Source: Pegea sp. RAD2-039 (Eukaryota > Chordata > Thaliacea > Salpida > Salpidae). Taken from it: a DNA stretch of 64,000 nucleotides. A program made the position numbers and the translations under genes. Numbering within the stretch: position 1 is the stretch's first letter; every line of letters starts with the position of its first letter. Under the pieces are notes generated by a model, which saw nothing but the letters and a program-made list of their open reading frames with translations, did no database searches and had not been told where the DNA came from. The stretch spans positions 37,150-101,149 of the forward strand of contig JAQGEQ010000229.1 in NCBI GenBank assembly GCA_034620365.1. The letters run 5' to 3'. Shown here piece after piece: positions 17,257-31,000 of the stretch.

Positions 17257-20076
17257 TTAAGTATCTCGACCTCTTGTGATTTCTTCAATCTTGTCTTTGA
17301 TGATATTTTGCCACTGATCAGGAGGCAGTAAAGAAAACCTGAAAGTAAAAACATCCATCAAATACTAATCAAGATCTGATGATCAGGGTCTGATGATCAC
17401 GATCTGATGATCAGGATCTGATCACTTGAAGTTTTTAACTTGAAATACTTTTATCAGTCAAACAGCTAAATTAAATCAGAATATTTTTAATTATTTTTAT
17501 ATTTTGAATGAGATTCAACCAGAGTTAGTAGGATTCACAATTAAAGATTTTACAGATTTAAAGATTTTTGTGTATCTAAAATCAACTAGTTTTAAGATTC
17601 ACAAATCAATCAGCAAACTACTGAACTTTTCTTTCTTCTTACAAAACTTCTCAATCTTTTCACTACGAGGAACCGGAAGCTGAATCTTTTCTAAGATTTC
17701 CGGGAATTTTGCAGCATCAGCAGTAGATACACAAAGATAACTCACATCTTTACCTTCTATCCTGAAAACGCACGAAGTAGTGTCACGTGATCTGTAATTA
17801 TATAATCAACCAACTTATCGACTACGTCATAATAATACGCCACAGCACAAGCAGTATGGGGATCGAGAAGATATTTGTTCTCTTGCCAACATCTTTTCAT
17901 CGAATCCCTGATCTTCTCATCAGATGCAACCGATGTTTTAATCGAAGAAAAAACCTTCAAACACTTGATTACTCGTGGTGACGTCATCGAATCATCACCC
18001 ACCTTTTCATGTAAACTTTTCGGCATTTTGACGTCATTATCTCTGTTATAATAACTCTTCATCAATGACGTCATAAGTTCACTATCAAACCCTGAGAGCA
18101 TCCACAAGACTCTCTCGAAGTTCGTTAAAAACTAGAAGAAGATTTCAAAAGAGTATTTTAATTGTTAGCTTTGAATACACTGCTATCGAAGTCTTTAAAT
18201 TTGTAGAAGTTTGATTAAGATAAAGTTCTTTTAAAACTCTCTACACAATTATTTCAAATAATGTAAGAAAGTGATTTATATGAAAGCAGTTAGGAAACTC
18301 TTTTCTGATTTTATAGTTTATCAATTTTGCAGCCAAAAGTGATGAAAGTTATAAACCGTCATATTCATTGCAGGTGCAAGAGTTTCAACTGCATCAGTCT
18401 TTCTCCAGTCATTATTACTGATTACTCTATGTAAGGAATCGTTAGCATTTGTGACAGAAATAGGATTAATAGGAACTCCCATTTGTTGAGCTAAGATACA
18501 AGCTGAATACAAAAATGCGATTTAAATTCATAAAAAGAAAGAAATTGTTAAAAAACTTTACTTGTTTGGCTTTTCTAAACTTTTAGATTTTTTTATCAGC
18601 TGCAAAATATTTGTCAATCTATTATTAACTTTCGATTAAACGTTAAACTTAAGATTGTGATTTATTTCATCAGACTCAAGTATTAAGAAGTTCAAATTGA
18701 AGCAATAGATTGAAACAAAAGTAAAAACTTGAAAGTAAATATTTGTAACTAGCTTCAAGTTTGTATCAGATATGAAAGACTGTTTTTAAACTATCTTCTG
18801 ATAACATCACAAACCTGAAAGATTACCGCAAGCTCCATTTGGAATGATGATGTTGACTGGATTTCCAATTTCTCTGCATTTATGTAAATATCCGAATATA
18901 TGATGTGCTGCCTAACAAATAAAAACTCATCAGTTTACTAAAAGAAGTTTTCAATTTTCAGCTGAGATTGAAACCAGACTAATGTTGGACAAAGTTTAGA
19001 AAACCTGAATCATTATTCGACACCAATTTTGTGAATTTAAAGTTCCAATAGAATGTTTTTGCATAAAATCCTGATCTTCAGTGAGCCGATTAAAAAACGT
19101 GTCCATTTCTTCCATTTCAATCGGTACTAAGAAAAGAAAGTTTCGTTTTACATTTAAAAAATGAAAAATGAAAAATATTTTTCAACAAATTTATATCTAA
19201 ATTTTCTGATTTCTACTAATCCAGTAAACAGTCAATTTGCAACAAGTATTTACAAAATAAACTATCATGTGGTGTTGATTAAGTAAATATATATTTGGAA
19301 ATACATACTAGCAAATACATGACAGCTTTTATCATCGATAGTTGTCATCATCAACTTCTGAATTTCACTCACCATATTATGAGGATACATCACAATAGTT
19401 GAGATTTCGGGGATATTTCTCAAACTATACATAGCACTACTTCCGGTGTCGCCGGAAGTAACTAAACCAACTCTTATTATTAATCAATTTGTCACAAAAC
19501 TTTTATTTTTAAAATTTGTTGATGTTACAAAGGTTTTAAATAATTTTGTGACTTACTTATTACAGAAGTCATAACTTTATTTCGTTTCTTTAAAAAATGA
19601 GACAACATTTGTGCTGTACATGTCATTGCAAGATCTTTAAATGCCATAGTTTCACCGTGACCAAGCTCCAAAATTTCTAAGCCATTATTAAGTTTAGAAA
19701 TCTTGACAACTTCATCAATATCAAAAGATGTGAAAGCCTTATCAATGATATCTGGAATATTTTGATATTAGAAAGATTTTTCAGGATATATTCAATGTTG
19801 TCTCACCACTTTGAGTTTTCACGTCAATTTCTTCAGATGAAATATACATCTCAATAATTCTTTTTACTAATTCAGGATAAGTTAATGTTTTCCATTCTCT
19901 TAAAGTGTCCATACTGACTACGATATAATATGAACTTAAATAAATCTATGTGCGAAATAGATACCTTGAGGTATAGATGCAGGCATCGTCATACCACCAT
20001 CTGGACAGTATGTCGTAAATAGAGCTTCCTCAAAACTTATTGGTTTCATTTTTCCTCGAGTGCTGACTACTTTCAT
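17257..20076 (-). CDS. THNSL2: Threonine synthase-like PLP enzyme (THNSL2 type)
   Basis: About ten exons read continuously from ATG at 20076 (MKVVSTRGKMKPISFEEALF) to TAA at 17259-17257 (...RGRDT). Conserved fold-type II landmarks are present. LELGHGETMAFKDLAMTC (about 19620-19690) carries the PLP-binding lysine. VTSGDTGSSAM (about 19440-19475) is the phosphate-binding loop. NIIIPNGACGNL (about 18825-18860) is the cofactor-side glycine loop. LLDPHTACAVAYYYD (about 17815-17860) is the C-terminal signature. Animals lack threonine synthesis; vertebrate THNSL2 acts as an O-phosphohomoserine/phosphothreonine phospho-lyase, and that role is inferred here. At roughly 470 aa it matches the family. 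The exon at 17757-18107 contains three TGACGTCA palindromes, unlike the other exons. Confidence 0.88.
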
Positions 20077-21029
20077 GATTCTAATATTTTTATCTAATCA
20101 TATAAACATGTTTTGAAAGATATATTAAACTTATCAGATGTTTTTCTTTTTTAACCATAAGTTACATTAACAATAAAAAAATTCATTCTGCTGCATACAG
20201 CAGTTTAAAAAGTAAAATAACTTTGTGAGCTATTTTACAAACTAATTCTGAAGACTTCTACTTATTTTGATAGTGTATCAAATAGTTTTAAAATATTGAT
20301 AGAAAAGTAAAAGAATAAATACTTTTAATATTTTTTATATAAAATACTTTTATTACAATAAAACTACAAACTTAGAATTTATTATTTACAAATTTGGATT
20401 TAGTTTTTAGGCTAAACAATTTTGAAATAAGTTAAAAGATGTTAAATGAAAAAATATTTCACTTTAATTGCTGTCTGCATTGTTAGATAAACAGAAAAAG
20501 TTAGATAAACAGAAACTAAATCACTGACAAAGATAGATTTTCAACAAAAACCTTTTACTTATGTTATCAACAAAATATAATCTCTACAATGATAAAGACT
20601 GAACCTTTAAAAGTTTAGACTTGAACAAATTTCATGAGAAGGTAGAAGAATAAAGTTGTTTAAAAAACTTATTTTAAATTAAACACTGAGCTTATGAAAA
20701 AGCTAAATGGAAAAGTAAACATTTGCTGATTAGAAAATTCATTTGTTTACAATCAGCTAAAATACATCAAAAACTTGACTAATAGAACAAAACATCAAAG
20801 TTACTGAAAATCTAATTTAGATATTTTCTTTATAAATTCTTTATTTTTAGAAACTTTAAAATCTTTTTAGATTTGCTGATTGCTTGATAATCGCAGCTTA
20901 CACAAATATTTTCACAACCCAATTATTCTCTTGTGCGGTTTCAAATTACAAAAACATTAAAAGTATGTTACGCCTGACTAAACTTCATATCTGTGTTACT
21001 CAAAATCAGCTTCATGTGATTTTGATAAA
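20077..21029. other. Intergenic region upstream of the THNSL2-like gene
   Basis: AT-rich DNA without recognised genes. It should contain the promoter of the minus-strand THNSL2-like gene and, further right, the flank of the 30-bp minisatellite. Confidence 0.4.
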
Positions 21030-21478
21030 TAAGTAACAATCGCAAAATCGATCTGTGAATAAGCAACAGTCGCAAAATCGATCTGTGAATAAGTAAAAGT
21101 CGCAAAATCGATCTGTGAATAAGTAACAATCGCAAAATCGATCTGTGAATAAGTAACAATCGCAAAATCGATCTGTGAATAAGCAACAGTCGCAAAATCG
21201 ATCTGTGAATAAGTAACAGTCGCAAAATCGATCTGTGAATAAACAACAATCGCAAAATCGATCTGTGAATAAACAACAAAAATCGCAAAATCAATCTGTG
21301 AATAATCGCAAAATCGATCTGTGAATAAACAACAATCGCAAAATCGATCTGTGAATAAACAACAATCGCAAAATCGATCTGTGAATAAGTAACAATCGCA
21401 AAATCGATCTGTGAATAAACAACAATAGCAAAATCGTTCTGTAAATAAACAACAATCGCAAAATCGATCTGTAAATAG
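21030..21478. repeat. 30-bp minisatellite containing AAAATCGATCTGTGAATAA
   Basis: About 15 tandem units of 30 bp (CGCAAAATCGATCTGTGAAT followed by AAGTAACAAT), with GTAAC/GCAAC/ACAAC variants and two short units near 21270-21310. Because 30 is a multiple of three, a 171-codon minus-strand ORF runs through it (HRSILRLL repeats). It has no start context or splice partners and I treat it as a by-product. It lies about 330 bp beyond the 3' end of the SLC6 gene. Confidence 0.95.
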
Positions 21479-21805
21479 GCCATCTGATGATTTTGTGTAA
21501 ATTTACAATAATAAGATAAATTTCAACAAGATATAATTTACTTTTTTATTTTTTTATTGAAATTGATACTTGTTGTTTCAAACTTTTTTGTTGAAGAAAT
21601 AATTGCTTTGTTTTTATAAATACAATCGAAAACTTTGAAAAGTATAGAAATAAAAGTATATTTATAAAAAATCAGTTGAAATACAATCATATACAAACAG
21701 TTTATTGATTCTTTGGTATTAGTTACTGTGAATTTTATTAATCAAATCAGAAAGCGGTTTATTACAGAGTTAATAAGAAGTTCGTTTTGGTGATTTTAAA
21801 TCATT

Positions 21806-24800
21806 TCAAAATTTGAACTCTTGAGCAGCAATCATGTCAGGATGTTGCACTGAGATGTAGTTGAGCTTCATCTTGTTGGCATCAGGAGGCCGCATCGCAT
21901 TTCTTATGCGCTAAAAAGTTCATAAAACAGAAATTATTACTTTTATTGGAAAGAAAAGATCTCATGAAGTAGATGAACATTTAGTTAGTCTACTATTTCT
22001 AAAAAAAAAACTTTTATTAAAATTTACTTCCGTAAAGCTTCCGTTTCTTCGAAGGACTTCATACAATGCCCAAATAGGTGGGCATAAAAATGAGGACAGG
22101 GTTAAAAACCAGCCAAGAATTATATGCCATAAGGGTGCTTCTGTCGGATTATAAGTGATCATATGAGACAGCATTACTCCCTGAAACAATATCCTCATCA
22201 TCTCTTTTGAAGTCTTCAAATTTTCCATGTTGTTTTTATCTAAACTTACCGCTGTTAAAACAGGTGTGATAAATCGGAAGCAAAGACCCATGTAAAAGGA
22301 AGGGTAGTAACCAATCATTTGCTTGATGGCTTCAAAGTAACGATCAGCACCATAAACCCATCCAATTCCAATTGATTGCCACGTGACTAACCATAATAAG
22401 GCGATTCCACTGACAGCATAATTGTTGAACAACTCAAAAACCATGAGTCCTCCCTTGCAAACAAATAAGTTCAGAAAAGAATTGTTTTTAGAAAGAAATG
22501 TTTACCGGAGTTACAAATACAAGTCCAATGAGGAAGAGGCAGGTGCAGAATAAACCAGAAAAGATTTCTCGATATCTTCGAGTGATAGGAATTGAATCAT
22601 AAAATAAAGTCAATAAACCTTCCAAGCAACAAAACTGCAACAAACTCAAATTAAAAGTGTTGAAAGTTATGTTAGAATGATGGTTATTCACCTGACTATC
22701 AATTGCTAGAGTTATCAACATAAAGAAGAAGAAGCAGTTCCACAACTGTGGTATTGGCATGAGAGATAATGCTGTTGGGTAAGTGATGAAAGCTAACCCT
22801 GGACCTGAATACTTTCAGCTTAATATGGATATTAATGAAAGAAGAATTTCGAGTACCATGTTCAACAATTCGATCAATGTCAAGTTGAAGGACTTCCGAC
22901 ATGTTACCCAAGACAGCAAATACTACAAACCCACCAATAAATGAAGTAAACGAACATGAGATAGATAAATAAATTGTCCTCCTAAATTCAGCAACTTATT
23001 GTTAATTTCTAATCTACTTTTTCTTTTCTAAAGCTTATTTACAATGTAGCATTCAACTCAATTAGTTGAACATTTTAACTTTATTTGGAATTCTTTCAAC
23101 AAATCACAAATTGAATTTCGGAAAATTTTTACTCAAGATTTTAAAGATTTTGTCAAAAATTAAAATTTAGAAGAACTTTCATCAATTATTTTCTCGATTT
23201 TATAAAATTTAGATAATATTTCGAATATTTTTACTGCTTATAAATTACACCTTAAAAATGAATAAAACTATTAGTTGTAAAATTTTTACCTGAACGGAAG
23301 TTAAATTTAAAGAAGTTCGTTGTACTTACTACTGATCAGACTTGTGCACTTTAGCACCTACTAATATAAAATTTTTTCTCAAAAATAGTATCAACAAAAA
23401 CGAAATTTACTTGTAACAATCACTATTAAATTCACTGAAACTCCCATATGCCACCAACACAGTAAAACAAATCGCATATGAATAGCAAACCTGGCTACCG
23501 GCTTGCACCCAAACCTATTTCAAAACAAGATTAGAAGTTGTATTTCAATTTTACAGATACTTGACACGATACAATTCCATATTAATAAATATTTCTGCAA
23601 ATGTTTACCTCGGTTTTCAGTAATTGCGCGAGATTTGGTTTAAGATAGTAAGCGATGCCTTTAGCTGCGCCCTCTAGCGTACAGCCGCGTACCATCAAGA
23701 TGATCAACATTAAATAAGGAAATATTGTCGTGATGTAAATTACCTGAAAAATTTGAATTAAATAAATCTTAAACTACTTTTAAAACTTTCAATTAAATGA
23801 TAAACGAATTACAGAAAAGTTGAAGTTTTTATAATTTTGTTAGCAGCTAAAAATCTCAAAAATTTACTTTTCCAGTGGATTTTGTGCCTCGAAAAATACA
23901 AAAATAAATCATAACCCATGAAGCCAGCATACAAAGTACCATAGGCCAGTTATCTAAGCCACCTAACTGAAATGGGTCATCAGACACTCTCAAAACATAA
24001 TTACTGAAAATAAAATAATCATTTTATTGTTTCTAGTAACTATAATTTGATAAAAATTTTTGGAAAACAAAATAGTTCTAACAATCAAATAGAATTTGAT
24101 GGAGATATCTTACTCCCAAAACTCCAAGATGGGAAGACTAAAGTTTCCTATTTTCTTGAAATCGGTCAAGTTTCTAGTAGTTGCATTCTCATATGTGATG
24201 CATCGTTCTGTATTATACCAGTTATCTGTAAATAGAAAATTTTTTAATGAAAATTTTAAATGTATTTATCTAAAAAAATATAAAAATGTTGTAAATGTAT
24301 CAAACCTTATCATTTAATAGTCTTACTTTCTCATTATTATTTGAATTAATCAAGCGTTGTAAATAACAAATGTTTTAAAAGTTTAAAATACTTTTGTAAT
24401 ATAAAATGAATTTTACTAAATTACAAAAAACTATTTTCTTAGATCTCTATTAAATGGTTTTTAGACTGAAATTTATTTTTCAATTTTATTATTATCTGCA
24501 AAAATCTTGCGAATAAAGCTAACTTCATCTTAAAAAATTTAAAAGATTGCAAAAAATAAATTTCGCCGTTAGGCAAAAATATCAACTGATTTTCAAATTT
24601 TTCTTTTTTATTAAAATGTATTTTTTTTCTATGAAATTCCATTTCAATTATTTTCATCTAATTTTAGATTTAAGTTTAAGCAAAAAAAAAAGACGAAGAA
24701 AGTAATAAACAAACCACATGACATCCAGGGGAGATCAGTCAACCGAATAGATTGAACGAAATATAAAACTGACCACGCCATAACTGTTATGTAATACAAA

Positions 24801-26097
24801 CTGGAGAAAAAGCTTAAAACTGCAGCTCCTAGACCAACACCCTTGAAATGAATCATCATTAAAATAAAATTCTTTAATATTTTTTCGTTGATAGTTTAGA
24901 GATAAACGATTCGGATTATCTTTAAAAAGTTTTTTAAACCTTCATTATAGGAGCAATATTCCAAGCTTGAAAAGCACCACGTCTGGTAAATTGTCCAAGT
25001 GAAGTTTCCAGAAAGAACATTGGAAAACCACAAAAAATGACAAAGATAATATAAGGAATAAGAAACGCTCCTGTCGTAAAAGATCTGTTTTTTACAACTT
25101 TTATTTGTTTGTGAAGCAAATACAACCTCCACCATATTTGTAAGTGATATAAGGAAATCTCCAAATGTTTCCAAGACCAATAACAGCTCCTAATGCTGAT
25201 AAGAATGTCTCTGTGCTGTTCTTCCAAGTTTCTCTGCATAAAAAAGGTTCTTTAAAATTTGATTTTGTGTCTTCATAAAAGATAAGCGAAAAGATAAAAC
25301 TCTCAACAATTTAGTTGACTTTCAGTTCGATGATTTCTTTATCTTTAGACCTTCCCTCAAGTTAAATCAATTCAGACGACACACATTACATCTTAATAAG
25401 CCCATATAACCTGGTACATTGGTCAGAGCGATTTTTTTCTCACACCGCACAATTAGTACATGGAACCAGCTGCCATCAGACATTGTCATATCAGAATCAC
25501 TCATGTTGTTCAAGCAAAAGTTGAACCGTTTTAATATTGCCAATATTGTCATTTCTAAACTGTGATTTGTTCCCTTTTTTATATTATTGACATTCTATGT
25601 AATTGATTACTGTCATATGCTTTGAGGGATTCCGAAATACCACATATTACATCTTTTGCTTTCTATATTTTTAATTAAATAGATGTTATTTGTGAGAATG
25701 TGTGTTAGCGAGAGGTGCTCTCTTCAGGCACCCTTCATTACGTTTATTGTAATAAATAAGTAAAAAAGATCTTGAACTAAGTCTTAAAATTTCATTTTAA
25801 CGAGAAGATTGAAGATGAGATAATTTTTCGTTCTGCTACGTTGCGATAACTAACCAATGAGTAACCAAGAACAATCATGAAAGAAAAATTCTAAAGTTTT
25901 ACTTTAAAAGAAAACTACTAAAAACTTTCCACTGCAAAAAGATCAAGATCATTTGTACTTTTTTCATGAAATCTCTCATTTATGTTCAGGTGGAAATGTC
26001 TGATTATTTACCTATTTTCATCTTGATTAGGTCTTTCTTTTGATGGACTGTCCAATTGACCTAAATCCGTCAGTGGTATCTTCGTTTCATTTGACAT
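21806..26097 (-). CDS. SLC6-family sodium-coupled neurotransmitter/amino-acid transporter
   Basis: About 14 exons encode a full SLC6 (NSS) protein of roughly 600 residues. It runs from ATG at 26097 (MSNETKIPLTDLGQLDSPS, cytosolic tail) to TGA at 21808-21806 (...AAQEFKF). TM1 has the family signature GLGNIWRFPYITYKYGGG (about 25140-25200), which lines the Na+ and substrate sites. TM2 follows as FLIPYIIFVIFCGFPMFFLE, then TM3 VGLGAAVLSFFSSLYYITVM. The large extracellular loop 2 (about 24105-24235) has N-glycosylation sequons NAT, NLT and NFS. Later blocks are VWVQAGSQVCYSYAICF (TM6 region), PGLAFITYPTALSLMP, FFFFMLITLAIDSQ (TM8) and GIGWVYGADRYFEAI (TM10-11). The latter blocks sit closest by eye to the GABA/taurine/betaine/creatine branch; substrate is not assignable. 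Intron 1 (about 25245-26010) contains a LINE tail in antisense orientation. Confidence 0.9.
25352..25765 (+). mobile_element. LINE-type retrotransposon 3' fragment (copy 3) in SLC6 intron 1
   Basis: A 5'-truncated copy of the family at 5480-6335 and 12530-13345. It begins near CCTTCCCTCAAGTTA and includes ACACACATTACATCTTAATA and GGAACCAGCTGCCATCAGAC. It ends in the same 3' hairpin-bearing terminus (GAGAGGTGCTCTC, then a GGTGC...GCACC stem) plus a TAATAAATAAG tail. It lies antisense to the SLC6 gene, in the intron between the N-terminal exon and the TM1 exon. Confidence 0.85.
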
Positions 26098-28003
26098 TTT
26101 AATAAATTGGTATTCCTACCAAGCAAAGAATTAAAATTATCTTTACATGTAATAGAATTATGTGGAAAATAAAAAGAAAAATTGAAAAAAATGTTAGTTA
26201 CCTTCTATCTAATTAAAAAAAGCTAAATAAAAAGCAGATTCGAAAGTTTTAAAAAAGATTAAAGTTTTTCGACAAATTAGCTTGTGAAAAATCTTAATAA
26301 ATAATATTTGATGAACAAAAGTTTTCTAAAAACACAAAAAAAATATTCTAAAGCTTTTCAAAATACATAAACTTAAAAAAAAAAACTTATTTAATCGTAA
26401 TTCTTATGATATGTTTACAATCTTTATTAAAACTATCAATTTAATGATCAGTTTTTTTTCTCTACAAATATTTCATTTAATTTTTCTTTTCTGGTTTGTT
26501 AAAATTCTGTGAAAAATAGTTGTTTTGTGAAGTAGAAACCAATCTGTAATACCACCAGTGTATTTACTGAACTTCTTATAATTTTCCTCTTGCGTAATAT
26601 ACTTTTTTCTCAAAAAAATATTTGTATGAAGTCATCAAAAATATTTTAGGTAACTTAAAAGATTTAAGTTAAGTACTTCAACTGTTTTGCTCATAAATTT
26701 CACTTTTAAACCTTATAATGATTGATAACACAAAATATAGTTAGTCAAAACTCTTATTTAAATCAAGAGAATCGTATGAAACGATGTGAACCTTGAAGTT
26801 CTACTCATCAAACTAAATCGAAGAACTCATCGAATCACTAAATAGGTTTAATCGAACAAAACAATCTGAATTGATCTTCTAAGCTGACTTAATTGAGTCT
26901 AAAGTTTATAAAATAGTTTTGCAAGAGCTGATGCCTCAGGCTGTAAAGTTAACAAAAAGCTTCTTCATTTGAACTTGAAATATTCTTTCAAAATATTTAT
27001 AATATCTTCAACTCTTTCTTCAACTCAATCTCAGCATTTTTTTATCAATTTTAACATTTTTTCAAGTTCATATACATTTTATAAACTGAAATAAAATAGA
27101 ATTGATCTTTTATCATCAGAAGAAGTTTGTTCTACAAACTAATGAAAACAATTTTCTTTATTTTTTTCATTTTCTCTTTTCATTTTAATCTTGAAAAAAA
27201 CAGTTCATTTGATCAATTTTAAAAGAAAAAATTTGAAATGTTTGAAAATCCTCGAAGCTAAAGTGTTTTTGTAATGCAAGTCATGCATGCATTTTATCAA
27301 TTTTATGTAAATTTATCGAAAAAAGAAAATTCTTAGATTATGTCATATTTGATTTTAAAAATAAGATTTTATTGTTATTTTCTCCATATTTTCAACTCTA
27401 ATATTTCGAAATCTGTTGAAAATTTATGAAGCATAAACTTGATATACTCTAAAATAAAACGATGATTTATATGATCAATAAGACTTATTTGTATAACTTT
27501 CAACATATATTTGAAGCTTTTAGTATCTGATAAACTATAAAAACATTTTATACAAAGATAATTGTTTTCAAAAATTCATAATAGCATCATTATCAGTATA
27601 TCATTATCAAGTAAAGTTTGTTTTTCATTAATCTATTCTGTCTGAAATAAATTTTAACATCTTACCAATCATTTGATTAATTACTTTACTGATTAGACAA
27701 AATTTCGAAATTTTCATTAAATAATTTGTAAGAAATCAAGAAATGTTAAATTAACCAACTTACATTTTTAACTTTAAAAGAAAAGGAATTTTGTTGATTC
27801 TAATTCACCTCTTCTGTTACGTATTGACTAAATTAAAGAGATGAATAAATTTCTACTACATTTAAAGTGGCAAAACGATTCAGCACTAAAAGTTCGTAGC
27901 GTTGACTGAACAACAGATTTCAAATAAGCCATCTGTAAGCTAAACAAAAACTTATAAGTATTTCCAATCTAAATCAGTAGCTAATTACAGAGTGTTTGCT
28001 TAC
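26098..28003. other. Intergenic region between the SLC6 gene and the glycoprotein gene
   Basis: AT-rich, without a recognisable coding block or RNA gene on either strand. It should hold the SLC6 promoter at the left and the 3' UTR of the gene at 28004 at the right. Confidence 0.45.
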
Positions 28004-31000
28004 TTAACAAGATGGTTGCCACAAGTTGGTTGATGGTGGACAAAAGTTCCATTCGAATCTTGCTCCCAACAATGGAACTGAAAACTTTGGAACACATTTG
28101 AATGTAGCTTTATAATGGCCTATGAGTTGTGGTCGCCATAGATTCCAGAAAGTGTCGTAATCAGTAGTAACTTGGGTAGTTCTTCTGGTAATTTCATCAT
28201 GATATTCTTGTTTCAAGTTAGTGTATACAACATCAGTTATGTTTCTACCGAAAGTGCAAGTAAAGAATTGATCGAAAAGACACAAGTGTTTACGAGCAAG
28301 CTGAAAGACAATAAATTGAATTAAATATTCTAGTTTAATTCAGAATGCTACTATAACTGTTTATTACAACAGAATATAGTAAAAAAGAACAACATAAAAA
28401 GTAAAAATAAACTTCAAGAATATTTACTTACTGCTTCAACCTTAAGCTTGATTTTAGTGTGTTCATTGCAGATCTTGTTTTGAAGATGGATCTCGTAGTG
28501 AGCAATCTTAGCAGCTCTATCAGCTTGACAATTTATGAAATGTCTATTAACACTATCGGCGTAATCTTTTGATCTGTTTTGCCATTGAGCAATGGCATGT
28601 GTGTAAGTGTAATTCAAATCTGTAACGTGGTTATCGAATTCTTCTTTCTTGGCATCAACCCAGCTTTGAGCTTCAGTTTCAAGTCGTGATCGATAAGTAG
28701 TGATTTCATCTTCAGTTGGACATGTACTGTTGAATCATGAAGTAAATAAAATTTGAATATATTTAGATGCTTGTAGTCTTACCCCCAGGTTGATTTGGGT
28801 TTCATGGTACTGATTCTTTGTTTCAAAGTGTTGAAAGCACCAGTTCCCCAAATTATAATGAGATTTCTCCAGTTGGTAACTATTGGACCAAGTTGCTCGG
28901 TATAGTTTCCAGCTTTGTAGTCAATACAAGTCTTGTAGGCATCCACAGGGAAATCTTCAGTTGCTGTGAGAAGAAGATTTGATGTGACGTCTAATTTAAG
29001 GATTCAAAGTTGACAGCTCACCTGATGCATTAACTTCTTTAAGATCATCGAAAGCATATCCACTCCATTTTGGATTAAAAGGATGAACTCGGATAAGTTT
29101 GTACAAATACTTCGGAGCATCTGGAATTGGTTTGCTGAAAAAAAATGTATTGAGAGCATAATAATCTAACTTGTTAATTTGGTTTTACCAAGTTCGTTTG
29201 TATTGATGTTTTTGGAATCCATAACAACCAGTGTTGAAATGACATCTGTAGTTACATCTGTAACAATCCTTTGCTTTTGTAACAGCCTCAGTGATTGTGG
29301 TGTTGAACTCTCCGATAAGAGTATCTCTTTCAGAAGTGAGAAGTGTACTGTAATTAGTCATAGCGTCGGTGAAGTTGCCTGGCAATGACAATGATCCTAT
29401 AAAGCAAAGATACTGTAAGATAATGGTTACGAATTTTATACAAGTGGTTACCATAAAGTGTTTCGAAAACAGAATTGGCAAAATGTTGTCGCTTATTAAT
29501 GTGATCTGTAAGAACATCTGCATATTTAGCTTGGATCATTGTGTTTTTCAAATCAGCAAGTCGTTCGTATTCCTCGACCTTGATTTCACGAACTTGCATG
29601 CAGTTAAAGAACCTTACAACAAAGAGAAGTAAATAAAATTAAAGAAAAATGAAATATAAAAGATATAAGTACAACATTCCTGCCTTGAAATGCTATTATA
29701 TGTAACTTCTGTGATATCACTCAAATATATCAGATTCTCACCAAGCAAATAGTTTGATGATTGAAATTGGCAGTTGCATCACAGATACAGTGAACATGGA
29801 TCGGTCCGTAGCTCTTCGGAAGTAGATCTTCAAACGATCAATCAACATCACGTTATTATAGAAATCCCAACAAGTTCCATCCGTAGCTCTTCGGAAGTAG
29901 ACCTTTAAACTTTCTCCCGCTGTTCTTTCTGCTTTCACACATATTTTTCTCCCATCTTGATCACCCTGATCCTTTCATCACTATAATATCCTCTTCACTT
30001 GATCAAGTAGATCGGGGATTTTTCTTTGTTGATATGCTGGAAAGGGCGTCAAAATCTAGGCTATTGACACCCGGGTATCCGGTTAGATCTTTCAACAAAT
30101 CGTTGGATCATCTTCCTTACGAAACAAGAGCTTCAGCATATACTAGACTAGCCTGCAGCACTTCAACCTTCTTATCACCCCTACTTCCGCATACAAATCT
30201 CCTTTAGAGTATCAGTCCTGACTTACAACGCCGATCCGATAAGTTGAGATCTTCTTCGAATCAAGTTAAAAAGTCTCGAGTGAGAAGTCCCCCTCCCTGG
30301 CATCATCTTCTAATCTTAAGCTTCTTATAAGTGTTGCTGCTTTCTAGAGGGTGGTTTGAGTTTATGCTCTGCTGCTTGAAATTCATTTTCTTCAGTTGTC
30401 GAGACAAGAAAGCATCAATATGAATGAATATATTAGCACTTTAATAAATAAATCCTCTGTACATCTTAGCACACAAAATACGAAAGAAACCTCATCAACA
30501 ACCGGAAATCACATCGCTTGTACCACTTGGGTTCTTTTCATTGGTTGTTTTGATTGCATTTTTTCATTCATGATGTAAGACTTCAAGCAAACTTGTCTCT
30601 TATTCAGTATGTCTTCAACAGTGTGTCCTGGCCTCATCTCTTCGCCTGTACAAAAAAGATACCAGCTTCACCCTTTTATCCACATCTTTTTCAATCTTGA
30701 CTTCTTCTTCAACATCACCTGTCGTGTAAATTGATGTGTCATAAGCCACTTTCTAATCGAGTCTGTAATAGTTTCTCCACTGCAGTGTAGAACAACTCTG
30801 ATTCTCGTAACTTTCTTGACATAGAGTTGCTACTACATCTTGTAGCTACATCGTTGATGCTACGGCTTTCATCAATATCTTATAATGTTGACTTGGTGAT
30901 ATTCTATTTGAATCCTTAAAAATCCTTAATTTCTCATTTTTCTTTTATAAAAAACTGATAATCCTTTTTTTAATCTGATCTGAAAATTTCATATTTACAT

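Noticed and set aside
20968-21483. 171-codon minus-strand ORF with HRSILRLL/YSQIDFAIV repeats
   Set aside because: Stop-free only because the 30-bp minisatellite is a multiple of three; it shifts frame at the short units without regard to protein sequence.
29185-29632. Plus-strand ORFs opposite the glycoprotein exons
   Set aside because: Shadows of minus-strand exons, whose frames join properly across introns.
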